Shown here: positions 42,310-50,866 of the stretch, in pieces
Layout: every line of letters begins with the position of its first letter
How positions within the stretch are numbered: position 1 is the stretch's first letter
NCBI RefSeq assembly: GCF_017302985.1
Contig: NZ_JAFIMU010000017.1
Location: forward strand, 558,001-622,000
Reading direction: 5' to 3'
From: Corallococcus macrosporus
GTDB taxonomy: Bacteria > Myxococcota > Myxococcia > Myxococcales > Myxococcaceae
Length of the DNA: 64,000 nucleotides
Notes under the pieces: generated by a model
The model's input: only the letters and a program-made list of their open reading frames with translations
Databases searched by the model: none
Told to the model about the DNA's origin: nothing
Translations under genes and position numbers: made by a program

Positions 42310-44997
42310 CTAACCGGCGGCGGGCTGCGGCCCCGTGGCGGGCTGGGGCGGCGAGGCGGGCGCCTTCGGCCGGAAGGCGAGCAGCCGCAGGCCGTTGAAC
42401 ACCACCAGCAGGGTGCTGCCCTCGTGGAGCACCACCGCCTGGCTGATGCGCGTGAGGCCCAGCACGGCGGCGACGACGAGCACCGCGCTCACGCCCAGCG
42501 CGATGACCAGGTTCTGCTTCATCACGGCGGTGGCGCGCCGGGACAGCTCCAGCGCGAAGGGCAGCTTCGCCAGGTCGTCGCTCATCAGCACCACGTCCGC
42601 CGTCTCCAGCGCCGCGTCGCTGCCGGCGCCGCCCATGGCCACGCCCACCGCGGCGGCGGCCAGCGCGGGCGCGTCGTTGACGCCGTCACCCACCATGGCC
42701 ACCGGGTGCGTGCGGCCCAGGTCCTTCACCGCCGTCACCTTGTCCGCGGGCATCAGCGGCGCCTTCGCCTCGTCCAGGCCCACCTGCTGCGCGATGGAGC
42801 GGGCCACGAGCGCGTTGTCGCCGGACAGCATCACCGTGCGCTCGATGCCGCCCGCCTTGAGCGCCTGCACCACCTGCCGCGCGCCGCCGCGCAGCGTGTC
42901 CGCCACGCCCAGCACGCCCAGGTAGCGGCCCGCGCGGCGCACCACCATCGTCGTCTGGCCCGCCTCCTCCAGCCGCGTCACCTCGGCGGTGACCTCCGAG
43001 GGAATCGCCTCGCCCGCGAAGAGGGCCGTGCTGCCCACCTCCACCGCGTCGTTGCCCACCTTCGCGCGGATGCCCTGGCCGTGGATGGCCTCCAGGTCGC
43101 GGCCCTCGGGCACGGGGATGCGCGCCTCGGCGGCGCCGTCCACCACGGCCCTGGCCAGCGGGTGCGCGGACAGCGCCTCCACGCCCGCCGCAGTGCCCAG
43201 CAGATCCTCGCGCGTCACGCCCGGCGCGGCCCACGTGGTGAGCAGCCGGGGGCGGCCCACGGTGAGCGTGCCCGTCTTGTCGAAGGCGATGGCGCGGATG
43301 CCGCTCAACAGCTCCAGGTAGATGCCGCCCTTGATCAGCACGCCGCCGCGCGCGGCCGACGCCACCGCGGAGAGCACGGCGGACGGCGTGGAGATGGCGA
43401 GCGCGCACGGCGACGCGGCCACCAGGAGCCCCACCGCGCGCAGCACCGCCTCCTTCAGCGGCGTGCCCGTCAGCACCAGCACCACCGGGAACACCACCGC
43501 GGACGCCATCACGAGCGGCGCCACGGTGCGCTCCAGGCGCTGGGCGAAGCGCTGCCGCTTGCCCTTCTGCGCCTCCGCCTGCGCCACCATGTCCACGACG
43601 CGTGCCAGCACGGACTCCGACGACAGGCGCGTGACCTCCACCTCCAGCGCCGCCTCGCAGTTGATGGTGCCGGAGAACACCTCGTCACCCGGCTTGCGCG
43701 CCACCGGCATGGACTCGCCGGTGATGGCCGCCTGGTCCAGGGAGCTCTTGCCCTCGCGGATGACGCCGTCCAGCGGGACGCGGTCGCCTGGGCGCACGAC
43801 GATGCGCTCGCCGCGCTTCACGTCCGCCACGGGCACCTCCACGACCTCCGAGCCCCGGCGCACGCGCGCCACCTCCGGGCGCAGCTGGCCCAGCGCTTCA
43901 ATGGAGCGGCGTGCCTTCTCCATGGCCCGGTGCTCCAGCGCGTGGCCCGCGCTGAAGAGGAAGAGCAGGAACGCGCCCTCGAACCACGCGCCGAGCACCG
44001 CCGCGCCCAGCGCCGCCACCACCATCATCGTCTCGATGTCGATGCGCAGCTGCGCGATGGACTGCACCGAGCCCCGGATGGCGAAGAAGCCGCCGCTCGC
44101 CATGGACAGCGCCCAGAGCACCGTGGCCACCAGCGGCGGCGCCAGCGCGAAGTGGTCCACCACGAAGCCCGCCGCCAGCAGCACGCCGGAGGCGACCACC
44201 AGGGGCAGCTCCAGGAGCGGAGCCAGGCCGCCGCCGTGCGCGTGGTGCGAACAGGCGTGGCCCGCCATGGGCACTTCCAGCCCGTACCCGAGCGCCTTCA
44301 CCCGGGCCTCCACGTCCGGCAGCTTCACTTCCTCCTTGTCGTATTCGATGACCAGTCGCTCGCTGGCGTACGCGACGCTGGCGGTGAGCACGCCCTTCAT
44401 CCTGGAGACGGCGTGCTCGATGACCTGGGCCGCGTCCGCGGAGTCCATCCCGCGCACGAACCAGGTGTGGTGCAGGTAGCGCGCGGCCACCTGCGCCCCC
44501 GTCTTCTGCGCGAGCGTCACCAGCTTCGAGACACTCACGAGCGACGGCTGGTAGTGGATGCACACCTCCGCGTGGCCCGCGTCGCGGCGCAGGTGCACGT
44601 CGGTGATGCCGTGCTGCGCTTCCAGGGCCGCCTCCAGCCGCTCGAAGCGGCCCTGGTCGTCCGTCTCTCCCGGCAGCGTGCCCTCCAGGTCCAGCTGGAG
44701 CGCGGCGCCGCCTCCTTCCGCCGGACGGTGGGCCGGCGGACGGATGACGCGCTGGGAGTGGGCATGGCCGTGGTGGTCATGCCCGTGGTCGTGGCCATGG
44801 GAGCAGGAGGCACTGTGGACGTGCGTCAAGCCGTCCGCCTCGTCGTGGTCATGACCGTGGCCGTCATGACCGTGGTCGTGGTTGCACCCCGGGCCGTGGA
44901 CGTGGCGCTGCACGGCGTTGCCGGCGGGCTGCGCTTCCTTGAGGCCCTTGATGTTCAACGAACCGAACCGCGACCCGCTCTTCTTCTGCTCCGACAT
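42310..44997 (-). CDS. P1B-4-type heavy-metal ATPase with His-rich N-terminus
   Basis: 895 aa. Residues 32-80 contain 18 histidines ('HDHGHDGHGHDHD', 'SHGHDHGHDHHGHAH'). Two HMA-like folds follow (about 100-175 and 178-245) but lack CxxC; the second has GMDSAD where GMxCxxC is expected. The ATPase core is complete: 'ITGESMPVARKPGDEVFSG', D573 in DKTGT, and 'GDGVNDAPALAAAAVG'. The transport motif is SPC (529-531) rather than CPC. The last helix carries HEGST (858-862). SPC plus HEG defines the P1B-4 group, which exports cobalt, zinc or iron. Gene spacing (21 bases) ties it to the two vWA genes upstream. Confidence 0.9.
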   Translation of the reverse strand: MSEQKKSGSRFGSLNIKGLKEAQPAGNAVQRHVHGPGCNHDHGHDGHGHDHDEADGLTHVHSASCSHGHDHGHDHHGHAHSQRVIRPPAHRPAEGGGAALQLDLEGTLPGETDDQGRFERLEAALEAQHGITDVHLRRDAGHAEVCIHYQPSLVSVSKLVTLAQKTGAQVAARYLHHTWFVRGMDSADAAQVIEHAVSRMKGVLTASVAYASERLVIEYDKEEVKLPDVEARVKALGYGLEVPMAGHACSHHAHGGGLAPLLELPLVVASGVLLAAGFVVDHFALAPPLVATVLWALSMASGGFFAIRGSVQSIAQLRIDIETMMVVAALGAAVLGAWFEGAFLLFLFSAGHALEHRAMEKARRSIEALGQLRPEVARVRRGSEVVEVPVADVKRGERIVVRPGDRVPLDGVIREGKSSLDQAAITGESMPVARKPGDEVFSGTINCEAALEVEVTRLSSESVLARVVDMVAQAEAQKGKRQRFAQRLERTVAPLVMASAVVFPVVLVLTGTPLKEAVLRAVGLLVAASPCALAISTPSAVLSAVASAARGGVLIKGGIYLELLSGIRAIAFDKTGTLTVGRPRLLTTWAAPGVTREDLLGTAAGVEALSAHPLARAVVDGAAEARIPVPEGRDLEAIHGQGIRAKVGNDAVEVGSTALFAGEAIPSEVTAEVTRLEEAGQTTMVVRRAGRYLGVLGVADTLRGGARQVVQALKAGGIERTVMLSGDNALVARSIAQQVGLDEAKAPLMPADKVTAVKDLGRTHPVAMVGDGVNDAPALAAAAVGVAMGGAGSDAALETADVVLMSDDLAKLPFALELSRRATAVMKQNLVIALGVSAVLVVAAVLGLTRISQAVVLHEGSTLLVVFNGLRLLAFRPKAPASPPQPATGPQPAAG

Positions 44998-45018
44998 GGC
45001 TTGGCTCTTCCTGTCGCC

Positions 45019-46002
45019 CTAGTGGCGGTGTCCGCGGCGTGAATGCGAGGACGCGGCGGCCGGGGGCTGCGCCGCCGCCTGGGGCTTCTCGTCCTCGTCC
45101 TCGTCGTGGTGGTCCTCGTCCTCGTGCTCTTCCGGGACGGGCTGGTCGAAGCGCTGGCCGGCGACCTCCAGCGTGAACTGCTTGCACGTGGGGGGGATTT
45201 CGAACTCCAGCACCGCGGGCAGGCGGCCCTCGTACGTCCTCAGCACCGTGCCCTTCTCGTCGTAGACGGTGCCGCCGGCGGCGACGGTCATCGTCTCGTC
45301 CACGAGCACGGCGACGAGCTCCGCCATCTCCTCCATGCGGTCCGCGTGGCGGTGGCACCAGAGGTGGCCCACGCCCGGATAGGTGGTGTGGGAGATCTCC
45401 TCCATCTGCTCCTCGTCCACGTGCTCGCCCACGCCCATGAAGACGAAGTTGATGCGCGGCAGCCGTCCGGAGGCGATCTCCTTGGCCACCTGCGTGGCGT
45501 AGGCCGTCACGTCATGGGCGTCGTTGATCTGCGAGTCCGTGATGATGACCGCCAGGCCCCGCTTGGCGCCTTCGCCCACCTGCTGCTTGATGTGCGCCAC
45601 GAAGTCGCGCAGCACCGGCAGCATCACCGTGGCCTTGCCGTAGGACTTCGGACCGGGGAAGCGGTAGCCCTTGGCCTGCGGGCCGGTGAGGTCGCCCACC
45701 ATCTCCAGCTGGGTGCCGTCGCCGCAGGCCCAGTAGGTGACGCGCACCTTGCCGTCCCGGTCCTTGTTGGCCAGGTACTCCAGCATCCACTGCATCTGCG
45801 GCTCGACCTGGTTCTTCACCGGGGCGAGCTTCGCCAGGATGCCGCGCGGCCCGTACGCGTTCTCCATGCTCGCGGAGCCGTCCATGTAGAGGGCCACGTC
45901 CAGGCCCTCCACGGTGGGGTCGTGCAACAGCGTCGCGACGACCTTGTTGCCCATCCGGTGGACGTCGGAGAAGGGGCGGTTGATGACTTCGTGGCCGGCC
46001 AT
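45019..46002 (-). CDS. vWA-domain protein with acidic/His-rich tail (second paralogue)
   Basis: 327 aa from ATG 46002. The vWA fold runs from about 30 to 215, with an intact MIDAS D41-x-S43-x-S45 in LYMDGSASM, the threonine-bearing region around 'VIITDSQINDAHDV', and 'INFVFMGVGEHVDEEQ'. A small beta domain follows ('VAAGGTVYDEKGTVLRTYEG', 'PAVLEFEIPPTCKQFTLEVA'). The C-terminus is charged: EEHEDEDHHDEDEDEKPQ, then a His/Arg end. It is clearly a paralogue of the next gene upstream; both share 'HLWCHR' and 'VAVLVDETMTVAAGGT'. Its start codon overlaps that gene's stop by one base (TGATG). No signal peptide, so a cytoplasmic scaffold or metal-linked adaptor is likely. Confidence 0.85.
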   Translation of the reverse strand: MAGHEVINRPFSDVHRMGNKVVATLLHDPTVEGLDVALYMDGSASMENAYGPRGILAKLAPVKNQVEPQMQWMLEYLANKDRDGKVRVTYWACGDGTQLEMVGDLTGPQAKGYRFPGPKSYGKATVMLPVLRDFVAHIKQQVGEGAKRGLAVIITDSQINDAHDVTAYATQVAKEIASGRLPRINFVFMGVGEHVDEEQMEEISHTTYPGVGHLWCHRHADRMEEMAELVAVLVDETMTVAAGGTVYDEKGTVLRTYEGRLPAVLEFEIPPTCKQFTLEVAGQRFDQPVPEEHEDEDHHDEDEDEKPQAAAQPPAAASSHSRRGHRH

Positions 46003-46943
46003 CAGTGGTGGTCCTCGTCTTCGTCCCCGTCGTGGTGCTCTTCGTCGGGGAGCGGCTGGGTGTAGCGCTGGCCGTTGACCTCCAGCGTGAAGCTCTTGGC
46101 CTCCTCCGGCACCTCGAACTCCAGCACCGCGGGCAGGCGGCCCTCGTACGTCTTCAGGATCTTGCCCTTGTCGTCGTAGATGGTGCCGCCGGCGGCGACC
46201 GTCATGGTCTCGTCCACCAGCACGGCGACCAGCTCCGCGACCTGGGTGATCTCCTTCGCGATGCGGTGGCACCAGAGGTGGCCCACGCCCGGGTACTCCG
46301 CGTGGGCGATGTGCTCCAGTTGCTCCTCGTCGATGTCGTCGCCCACGCCCACCAGCACGAAGTTGATGCGCGGCAGGCGGCCGGAGGCGATCTTCTTCGC
46401 CACCTCCTCGGAGAACTTCTCCACCGCTTCGGCGTCATGGAGGCGGCCGTCGGTGACGATGATGGCGCAGCCCCGCTTCGCGCCCACCTTCACCTGCTCC
46501 TCCAGGTACTTCACGTAGTCGCGCAGCGCGGGCTCCAGGTACGTGTAGCCGCCCAGCTGCTTCGCGCCGGGGAACTTGTACTGCTTCACGTCGGTGCCCT
46601 TGAGCTCGCCCACGGCCTCCACCTGGCGGCCGTTGGTGCCACAGGCCCAGTAGGCCACGCGGAGCAGACCGTTGCGGTCCTTGGTGGCCAGGTACTCCAG
46701 CATCCACCGGACCTGCGGCTCCACGTCGTTGGAGGCCTCCTTCATCGGCGCGCCACGCAGCCACTCCAGGAAGCCGCGCTGCTGCGTCTTGTAGGCGTAC
46801 TCCTCCTTCATGCTGCCGGACGCGTCCATGTAGATGGCCATGTCCAGGCCTTCCACCGTGGGGTCGTGCAGCAGCACCGCGCGCACGTGGTCCCCTTCGC
46901 GGTGCAGGTCCGAAAACGGCTCGATCGGCTTCTCGTGTCCCAT
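46002..46943 (-). CDS. vWA-domain protein with acidic/His-rich tail (first paralogue)
   Basis: 313 aa starting MGHEKPIEPFSDLHREGDHV. MIDAS D40-x-S42-x-S44 is in IYMDASGSM; 'IIVTDGRLHDAEAVEKF' and 'INFVLVGVGDDIDEEQLEHI' are further vWA strands. A beta domain ('TIYDDKGKILKTYEGRLPAV') and the tail PDEEHHDGDEDEDHH complete it. The whole protein aligns end to end with the downstream gene, showing tandem duplication. vWA proteins with intact MIDAS bind Mg2+/Mn2+ and assemble complexes, and TerY-like ones act in metal or tellurite stress. The acidic/His tails and the neighbouring metal ATPase point the same way (inference). Confidence 0.85.
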   Translation of the reverse strand: MGHEKPIEPFSDLHREGDHVRAVLLHDPTVEGLDMAIYMDASGSMKEEYAYKTQQRGFLEWLRGAPMKEASNDVEPQVRWMLEYLATKDRNGLLRVAYWACGTNGRQVEAVGELKGTDVKQYKFPGAKQLGGYTYLEPALRDYVKYLEEQVKVGAKRGCAIIVTDGRLHDAEAVEKFSEEVAKKIASGRLPRINFVLVGVGDDIDEEQLEHIAHAEYPGVGHLWCHRIAKEITQVAELVAVLVDETMTVAAGGTIYDDKGKILKTYEGRLPAVLEFEVPEEAKSFTLEVNGQRYTQPLPDEEHHDGDEDEDHH

Positions 46944-47007
46944 GGTCTGCCTTTCTGGAGGGTGAAAACGCTATCGCTCGGCGTACGAGCACCGCAAACC
47001 GAGCGGG

Positions 47008-48414
47008 TCAGTCCTCGAAGTCGCTCATCCAATCCGGCTTCTTGCCGGGCGGGGCGGGCGCCTTCTCTTGCTGCTTGGAGGCCGGACGGGCGGGCGCGGC
47101 CGGAGCCGGGCCGAAGTCCGCCTGCCACGAGGCTTTTGAAACAGGAGGCGCGGGGGCCGGCCGGGGCGCGGGCTTCGGCTGAAGGCTCGTGAGGCGAGGC
47201 TTCGTGCCGCCCGGCTTGCCGTGCGCGCTGATGAAGTCCTGCATCCAGTCGCTGGAGCGCACGGGCGGCGTGGGCAGGCGCGGCGGGATGGCCGCGGGTG
47301 GCGTGGGCGCGCGAGGCACCGTCGCGCGCGTCAGCGGTGTGCCCGGGGACAGCGTGCCCGCGAGCACGTGGGCGCGCAGCGTGCGCTCCGTCTCCGTGGG
47401 CCAGCCGGGAATGAGGGGAAGGACGCGGCGCGCGAGCTCCAGGAACTCCGGCGGCGGCGCTTCGCGGGGCACGCGCACGGCCTCGTCCTGGAGCCAGCCG
47501 GCGAGCTTCCCCACCAGCCCGCCCTTCGTGGGACGCGGCGTGGCGATGTCGCCCTTCACCTCGTAGCCGCGCAGCTCCAGGTCCGCGATGGCCATGGCGC
47601 GGCTCGCGGCGGGCAGGTCCAGCGCGACCAGCTCCTTCGGCCCCTGGTGCGTACGCGCGTCCTCCTGCAACTGGGTGAGCACCGCGTGCAGCACGCTCGC
47701 GACCTGCGCGCCGTTGGCCGCGTGGTGGGCCTGCAGCTCCGCGGGCACCGCCGGGTACGTGAGCACGAGCCCGCGTCCCTGCGCGAGCTGATCCGCGCGG
47801 TCGCCCGGCAGCAGCGCGTGGTAAGCGCGGGGCACGTCGCGGCTCTCCGCGTCCTTCACGTAGTGGAAGGCGTCCTGCGCGCCATGCGCGAAGCCCGCGA
47901 GCACGTCGCCGCGTGTCACGGTGAGCTGCCCGTTCACGCGCGTGACGGCGTTGCCCGGCCACGGGCCCGTGAGCGTGCCGTAGAGGTAGACGGGGTCGTT
48001 GAAGCCGTCCGCGTCCGCGGGGTGCTCCACCAGCTCCGGGGAGAAGAAGAACAGCTCCGTCGCGGCCAGGCGGCGCGGAGGACGGCCGGAGGCGACCTCG
48101 TGGTGCGCGAGCTGCGCCTGCACGGACGCGGGCAGCCGCGCGCGCTCGCTGCCGGGGATGAGCTGGAGCTGGCCCACGACGTCGGTGCAGACGAACCACT
48201 CGGGCTCGCCGAGGTACGCGGGCTCCAGCCGGAACGCGTCCAGGACGTGGACGACCTCCGAGGCATCGCACGGCACGGGTTCAACCGGGCTGGCGGCGTG
48301 GGGAACGAAGTAGCGGGGTGTGCTCACGGAGGCCGCGACAGGCTGGCGCAAGCCGCTGGGGCAATCAAGTGGCGGGGCGGCGTCCCCGGGTCCGCGCAAC
48401 GGCGTCGAATCCAT
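47008..48414 (-). CDS. Unknown protein with three C-terminal W-x-x-D-F motifs, first gene of the vWA/ATPase unit
   Basis: 468 aa; start MDSTPLRGPGDAAPPLDCPS, no signal peptide. Residues about 30-330 are probably folded, with strand/helix stretches such as 'FVCTDVVGQLQLIPGSERAR' and 'YLYGTLTGPWPGNAVTRVNG'. I do not recognise a family. From about 355 the chain is Pro/Ala-rich and flexible. It carries three copies of one short motif: SSDWMQDF (W390), KASWQADF (W430) and KPDWMSDF (W462), the last at the very C-terminus. Such repeated linear motifs usually dock a folded partner. The two vWA proteins 64 bases downstream on the same strand are obvious candidates (inference). Confidence 0.75.
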   Translation of the reverse strand: MDSTPLRGPGDAAPPLDCPSGLRQPVAASVSTPRYFVPHAASPVEPVPCDASEVVHVLDAFRLEPAYLGEPEWFVCTDVVGQLQLIPGSERARLPASVQAQLAHHEVASGRPPRRLAATELFFFSPELVEHPADADGFNDPVYLYGTLTGPWPGNAVTRVNGQLTVTRGDVLAGFAHGAQDAFHYVKDAESRDVPRAYHALLPGDRADQLAQGRGLVLTYPAVPAELQAHHAANGAQVASVLHAVLTQLQEDARTHQGPKELVALDLPAASRAMAIADLELRGYEVKGDIATPRPTKGGLVGKLAGWLQDEAVRVPREAPPPEFLELARRVLPLIPGWPTETERTLRAHVLAGTLSPGTPLTRATVPRAPTPPAAIPPRLPTPPVRSSDWMQDFISAHGKPGGTKPRLTSLQPKPAPRPAPAPPVSKASWQADFGPAPAAPARPASKQQEKAPAPPGKKPDWMSDFED

Positions 48415-48472
48415 CGTTCGTTCCGCGCCCCTTAAAAGCCCGGGGCGTGGAGCGAAAGGGGCCGCCGGTGCG

Positions 48473-48844
48473 TCAGGCGGGCTCGATGAAGTTGAGCCGG
48501 TAGCCGTCCGGGTCCGTGATGACGATTTCGCGGGTGTACCAGGGTTGCTCCGTGGGGCCCTCCACGTGCGCGCCCAGCGCCGCCGCCTTCGCGGCCACCG
48601 CGTCCACGCCCTCCGAGCCCGCGCGGAAGCCCACGAGCACGCCCATGCCCTTTCGTCCCTCCAGCTTCAGGCTTGAAGGGTGGCTCACGAGGTACACGTC
48701 CGACTCGCCGCCCCACTGGAGGCGGAGGATGGGAGGTTCCGACGCGATGCGTTCGAAGCCGAGGCCCTCATAGAAGCGCACGGAGGCCTGCGCATCCGTC
48801 ACGAGCAGCTTCACGAACGACCGCATTGTCTGGGGCTTGTCCAT
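48473..48844 (-). CDS. VOC-family (glyoxalase/bleomycin-resistance fold) protein
   Basis: 123 aa, start taken at ATG 48844 (MDKPQTMRSFVKLLVTDAQA). It has paired beta-alpha-beta-beta-beta units: 'SVRFYEGLGFERIASEPPIL' and 'AHVEGPTEQPWYTREIVITD' followed by PDGYRLNFIEP. The ending D-P-D-G-x-x-x-x-F-x-E is typical of glyoxalase-like vicinal-oxygen-chelate proteins, with the Glu as a metal ligand. The real substrate is unknown. Upstream codons to 48883 are in frame but unlike the family. It is divergent from the LemA-like gene. Confidence 0.85.
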   Translation of the reverse strand: MDKPQTMRSFVKLLVTDAQASVRFYEGLGFERIASEPPILRLQWGGESDVYLVSHPSSLKLEGRKGMGVLVGFRAGSEGVDAVAAKAAALGAHVEGPTEQPWYTREIVITDPDGYRLNFIEPA

Positions 48845-48981
48845 GGGCGCGGCAGTCTGCCCGGAGCGCTGGAGGGGCGCCACGCTCGCGGAGGGCCATT
48901 ATCGGGCCCGGGACGGAATGACATATCGTCGGGCGCGGATCCGGCGTGGGGCCGGGCCGGAAGCGCAAGGGGGACGGGCTC

Positions 48982-49608
48982 ATGGGTGACGTGACACGCA
49001 CGCGACAGGCCCCGGGCAGCGTGGCCTACGACGACGTCAACGAGCTCATCGCCACCGCCACGCGGCTGATGCAGAAGGACGCCGCGCCGGACACGCTCAC
49101 CCCGGACGACCTGCGGCGCATCGGCGAGGAGCTGGACATCCCCGCGCGCTACGTGGACCAGGCGCTGGAGGCGCTGGCCCGCCGCCGCGAGGAGCAGGCC
49201 CGCGAGGCCCAGGCCCGCGAGCGGCTGTCGCGTCAGCGCCGCGCGAGGCTCCGGCAGGGGGCGTGGGTGGGCGTGGCGCTCGCGGGCGTGCTGGCCGTGT
49301 CGGGGCTCGTCGTGCGCAACGGCCTCACGTCCACCCTGGCGGACGTGGCGCAGAAGCGGGCCCAGGTACGCAACGTGCTGGAGCGCCGCGAGTCCCTGCG
49401 CGCTCGAGCGGATCAGCTCACGCCCGGCCTGAACCGCGACGCGGAGCTGGTGGGCGCGGACAACCGCGTGGCGGTGGAGCGGCGCCGCTACGACGAACGC
49501 GCCGCTGCCTACAACGCCTCCGCGGCCTCCTTTCCCGCAAGCTGGGTGGTGCGCCTGAGCGGCCTGCCCCCGGTGCTTCCGCTGTCCCCGGAGGTCTCCT
49601 CATGGTGA
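48982..49608 (+). CDS. Membrane protein with LemA-like C-terminal segment
   Basis: 208 aa from ATG 48982 (GGGGGA upstream). Residues 15-70 are a small helical domain ('TPDDLRRIGEELDIPARYVD'), then a basic stretch. One membrane helix follows (94-113, 'WVGVALAGVLAVSGLVV'). The part after it resembles the end of LemA proteins: 'NRVAVERRRYDERAAAYNAS' then AASFPASWVVRLSG, matching the LemA run of Asn/Arg-rich helix, 'YN' and 'FP'. LemA genes are often followed by TPM-domain genes, as here. The next gene starts inside this one (seven-base overlap), indicating coupling. Function of the pair is not established. Confidence 0.7.
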   Translation: MGDVTRTRQAPGSVAYDDVNELIATATRLMQKDAAPDTLTPDDLRRIGEELDIPARYVDQALEALARRREEQAREAQARERLSRQRRARLRQGAWVGVALAGVLAVSGLVVRNGLTSTLADVAQKRAQVRNVLERRESLRARADQLTPGLNRDAELVGADNRVAVERRRYDERAAAYNASAASFPASWVVRLSGLPPVLPLSPEVSSW

Positions 49609-50747
49609 AGACCGTCTTGCTGACGCTGCTGTTCCCCATGCTGGTGCTGGCCGCCGTTCCCACCATCACGCGGCCGGTGACGGATCCGCGGGGGATGTTG
49701 ACGCCCCAGGAGACGGAAGTCGTCTCCCGGGCCCTGGTGGACCTGCGCGCCCGGAAGCAGGTGCAGATGGCGGTGCTGCTGGTGGAGACCACCGACGGCC
49801 AGCCCATCGAGGACTTCGCGGAGGAAGTGTTCCGCGAATGGAAGGGCGGGGAGGCGGGCCGGGACAACGGCCTGCTGCTCGTCATCGCGCGCGGAGACCG
49901 CCGCTCGCGGCTGGAGGTGGGCTACGGGCTGGAGTCGTCGCTGACGGACGGCGAGACCACCGACCTGCTGCACGCGCAGGGGCCGCTGCTGCGCCAGGGA
50001 CGGTTCGAACCGGCGCTGCTCGCCATCATCGCGGGTGTGCGCGAGCAGGTGTCCCCGGACGCGCTGCCAGCGCCCGGCGCCACGCCGACGGCCTGGACGC
50101 AGTCCGAGTCGCGCATGTTCCTCATGGCCCTGTTCATGACGGCGTGGGTGGCGGCGCGGCTGCTGCTCCAGCTCCAGGTCGCGGGCCTCCGGGACCCGAA
50201 GAACTCCGTGCTGGCGGCGATGGTGGTGCTCTTGCCGGCCGCCATGTTCGTCGCCATCGGCTGGTCCGGCCCCCGGACCCCGGTGTTCACCTTCGTCGCG
50301 TATGGCGCGCTGGTGGGCCTGTTCTTCTGGGGGTGGTCCCTGGTCCGGCGGAAGCAGACCGTCTGGGGCCTGCTGCTGCTCCTCCTCCCCGTCTGGAGCG
50401 CGCTGGTCGGCCAGTTCTGGGCACATGAACCCCTGCTGGAGCTGTCGGACTTCTTCCGGTGGATCGTGCTGGGCTCGCTCTTGGCCATCCCCGCCTCCAT
50501 CCCATTCCTGTTCGTGGGGCTGCTGATCTACGGGGCGGTCCGGAGCCAGAATGTCCTGGGGGATTGGGGCTCCTCTTCCTCCTCCGGTTCGAGCGAGAGC
50601 TCCTCGTGGGGCTGGAGCGTCGGCTCATCGTCGTCGGGCTCCGACTGGTCGTCGTCCTCCAGCAGTGACTCGTCCAGTTCGTCCTCCTCGGACTGGGGCG
50701 GGGGCGGCGGCTCCTCCGGCGGCGGTGGCGGCAGCGACTCCTGGTAG
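49602..50747 (+). CDS. TPM-domain membrane protein with Ser/Gly/Trp-rich tail
   Basis: 381 aa from ATG 49602, GGAGG upstream. A signal peptide (LLTLLFPMLVLAAVPT) precedes a TPM domain (about 20-150): 'TRPVTDPRGMLTPQETEVVS', 'VQMAVLLVETTDGQPIEDFA', 'DNGLLLVIARGDRRSRLEVG' and 'YGLESSLTDGET'. Five or so membrane helices follow ('MALFMTAWVAARLLLQLQVA', 'LLLLLLPVWSALVGQFWA'). The last 60 residues are low-complexity Ser/Gly/Trp ('GSSSSSGSSESSSWGWSVGS'), common in this family. TPM proteins occur with LemA in cell-envelope or photosystem repair contexts. The C-terminal run contains long stretches of single-residue repeats. Confidence 0.85.
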   Translation: MVKTVLLTLLFPMLVLAAVPTITRPVTDPRGMLTPQETEVVSRALVDLRARKQVQMAVLLVETTDGQPIEDFAEEVFREWKGGEAGRDNGLLLVIARGDRRSRLEVGYGLESSLTDGETTDLLHAQGPLLRQGRFEPALLAIIAGVREQVSPDALPAPGATPTAWTQSESRMFLMALFMTAWVAARLLLQLQVAGLRDPKNSVLAAMVVLLPAAMFVAIGWSGPRTPVFTFVAYGALVGLFFWGWSLVRRKQTVWGLLLLLLPVWSALVGQFWAHEPLLELSDFFRWIVLGSLLAIPASIPFLFVGLLIYGAVRSQNVLGDWGSSSSSGSSESSSWGWSVGSSSSGSDWSSSSSSDSSSSSSSDWGGGGGSSGGGGGSDSW

Positions 50748-50866
50748 CCCCCTGGCGCCTGTCTGGCCGCCTGCCCTCCTCGCGGGCGGCGTTTCGCACC
50801 TGACATCCCGAAGCCTGCCTCCGGGAGCGAGTCGCTTGCCTGGGGAGCACTCCCTACCTTGGGGGC

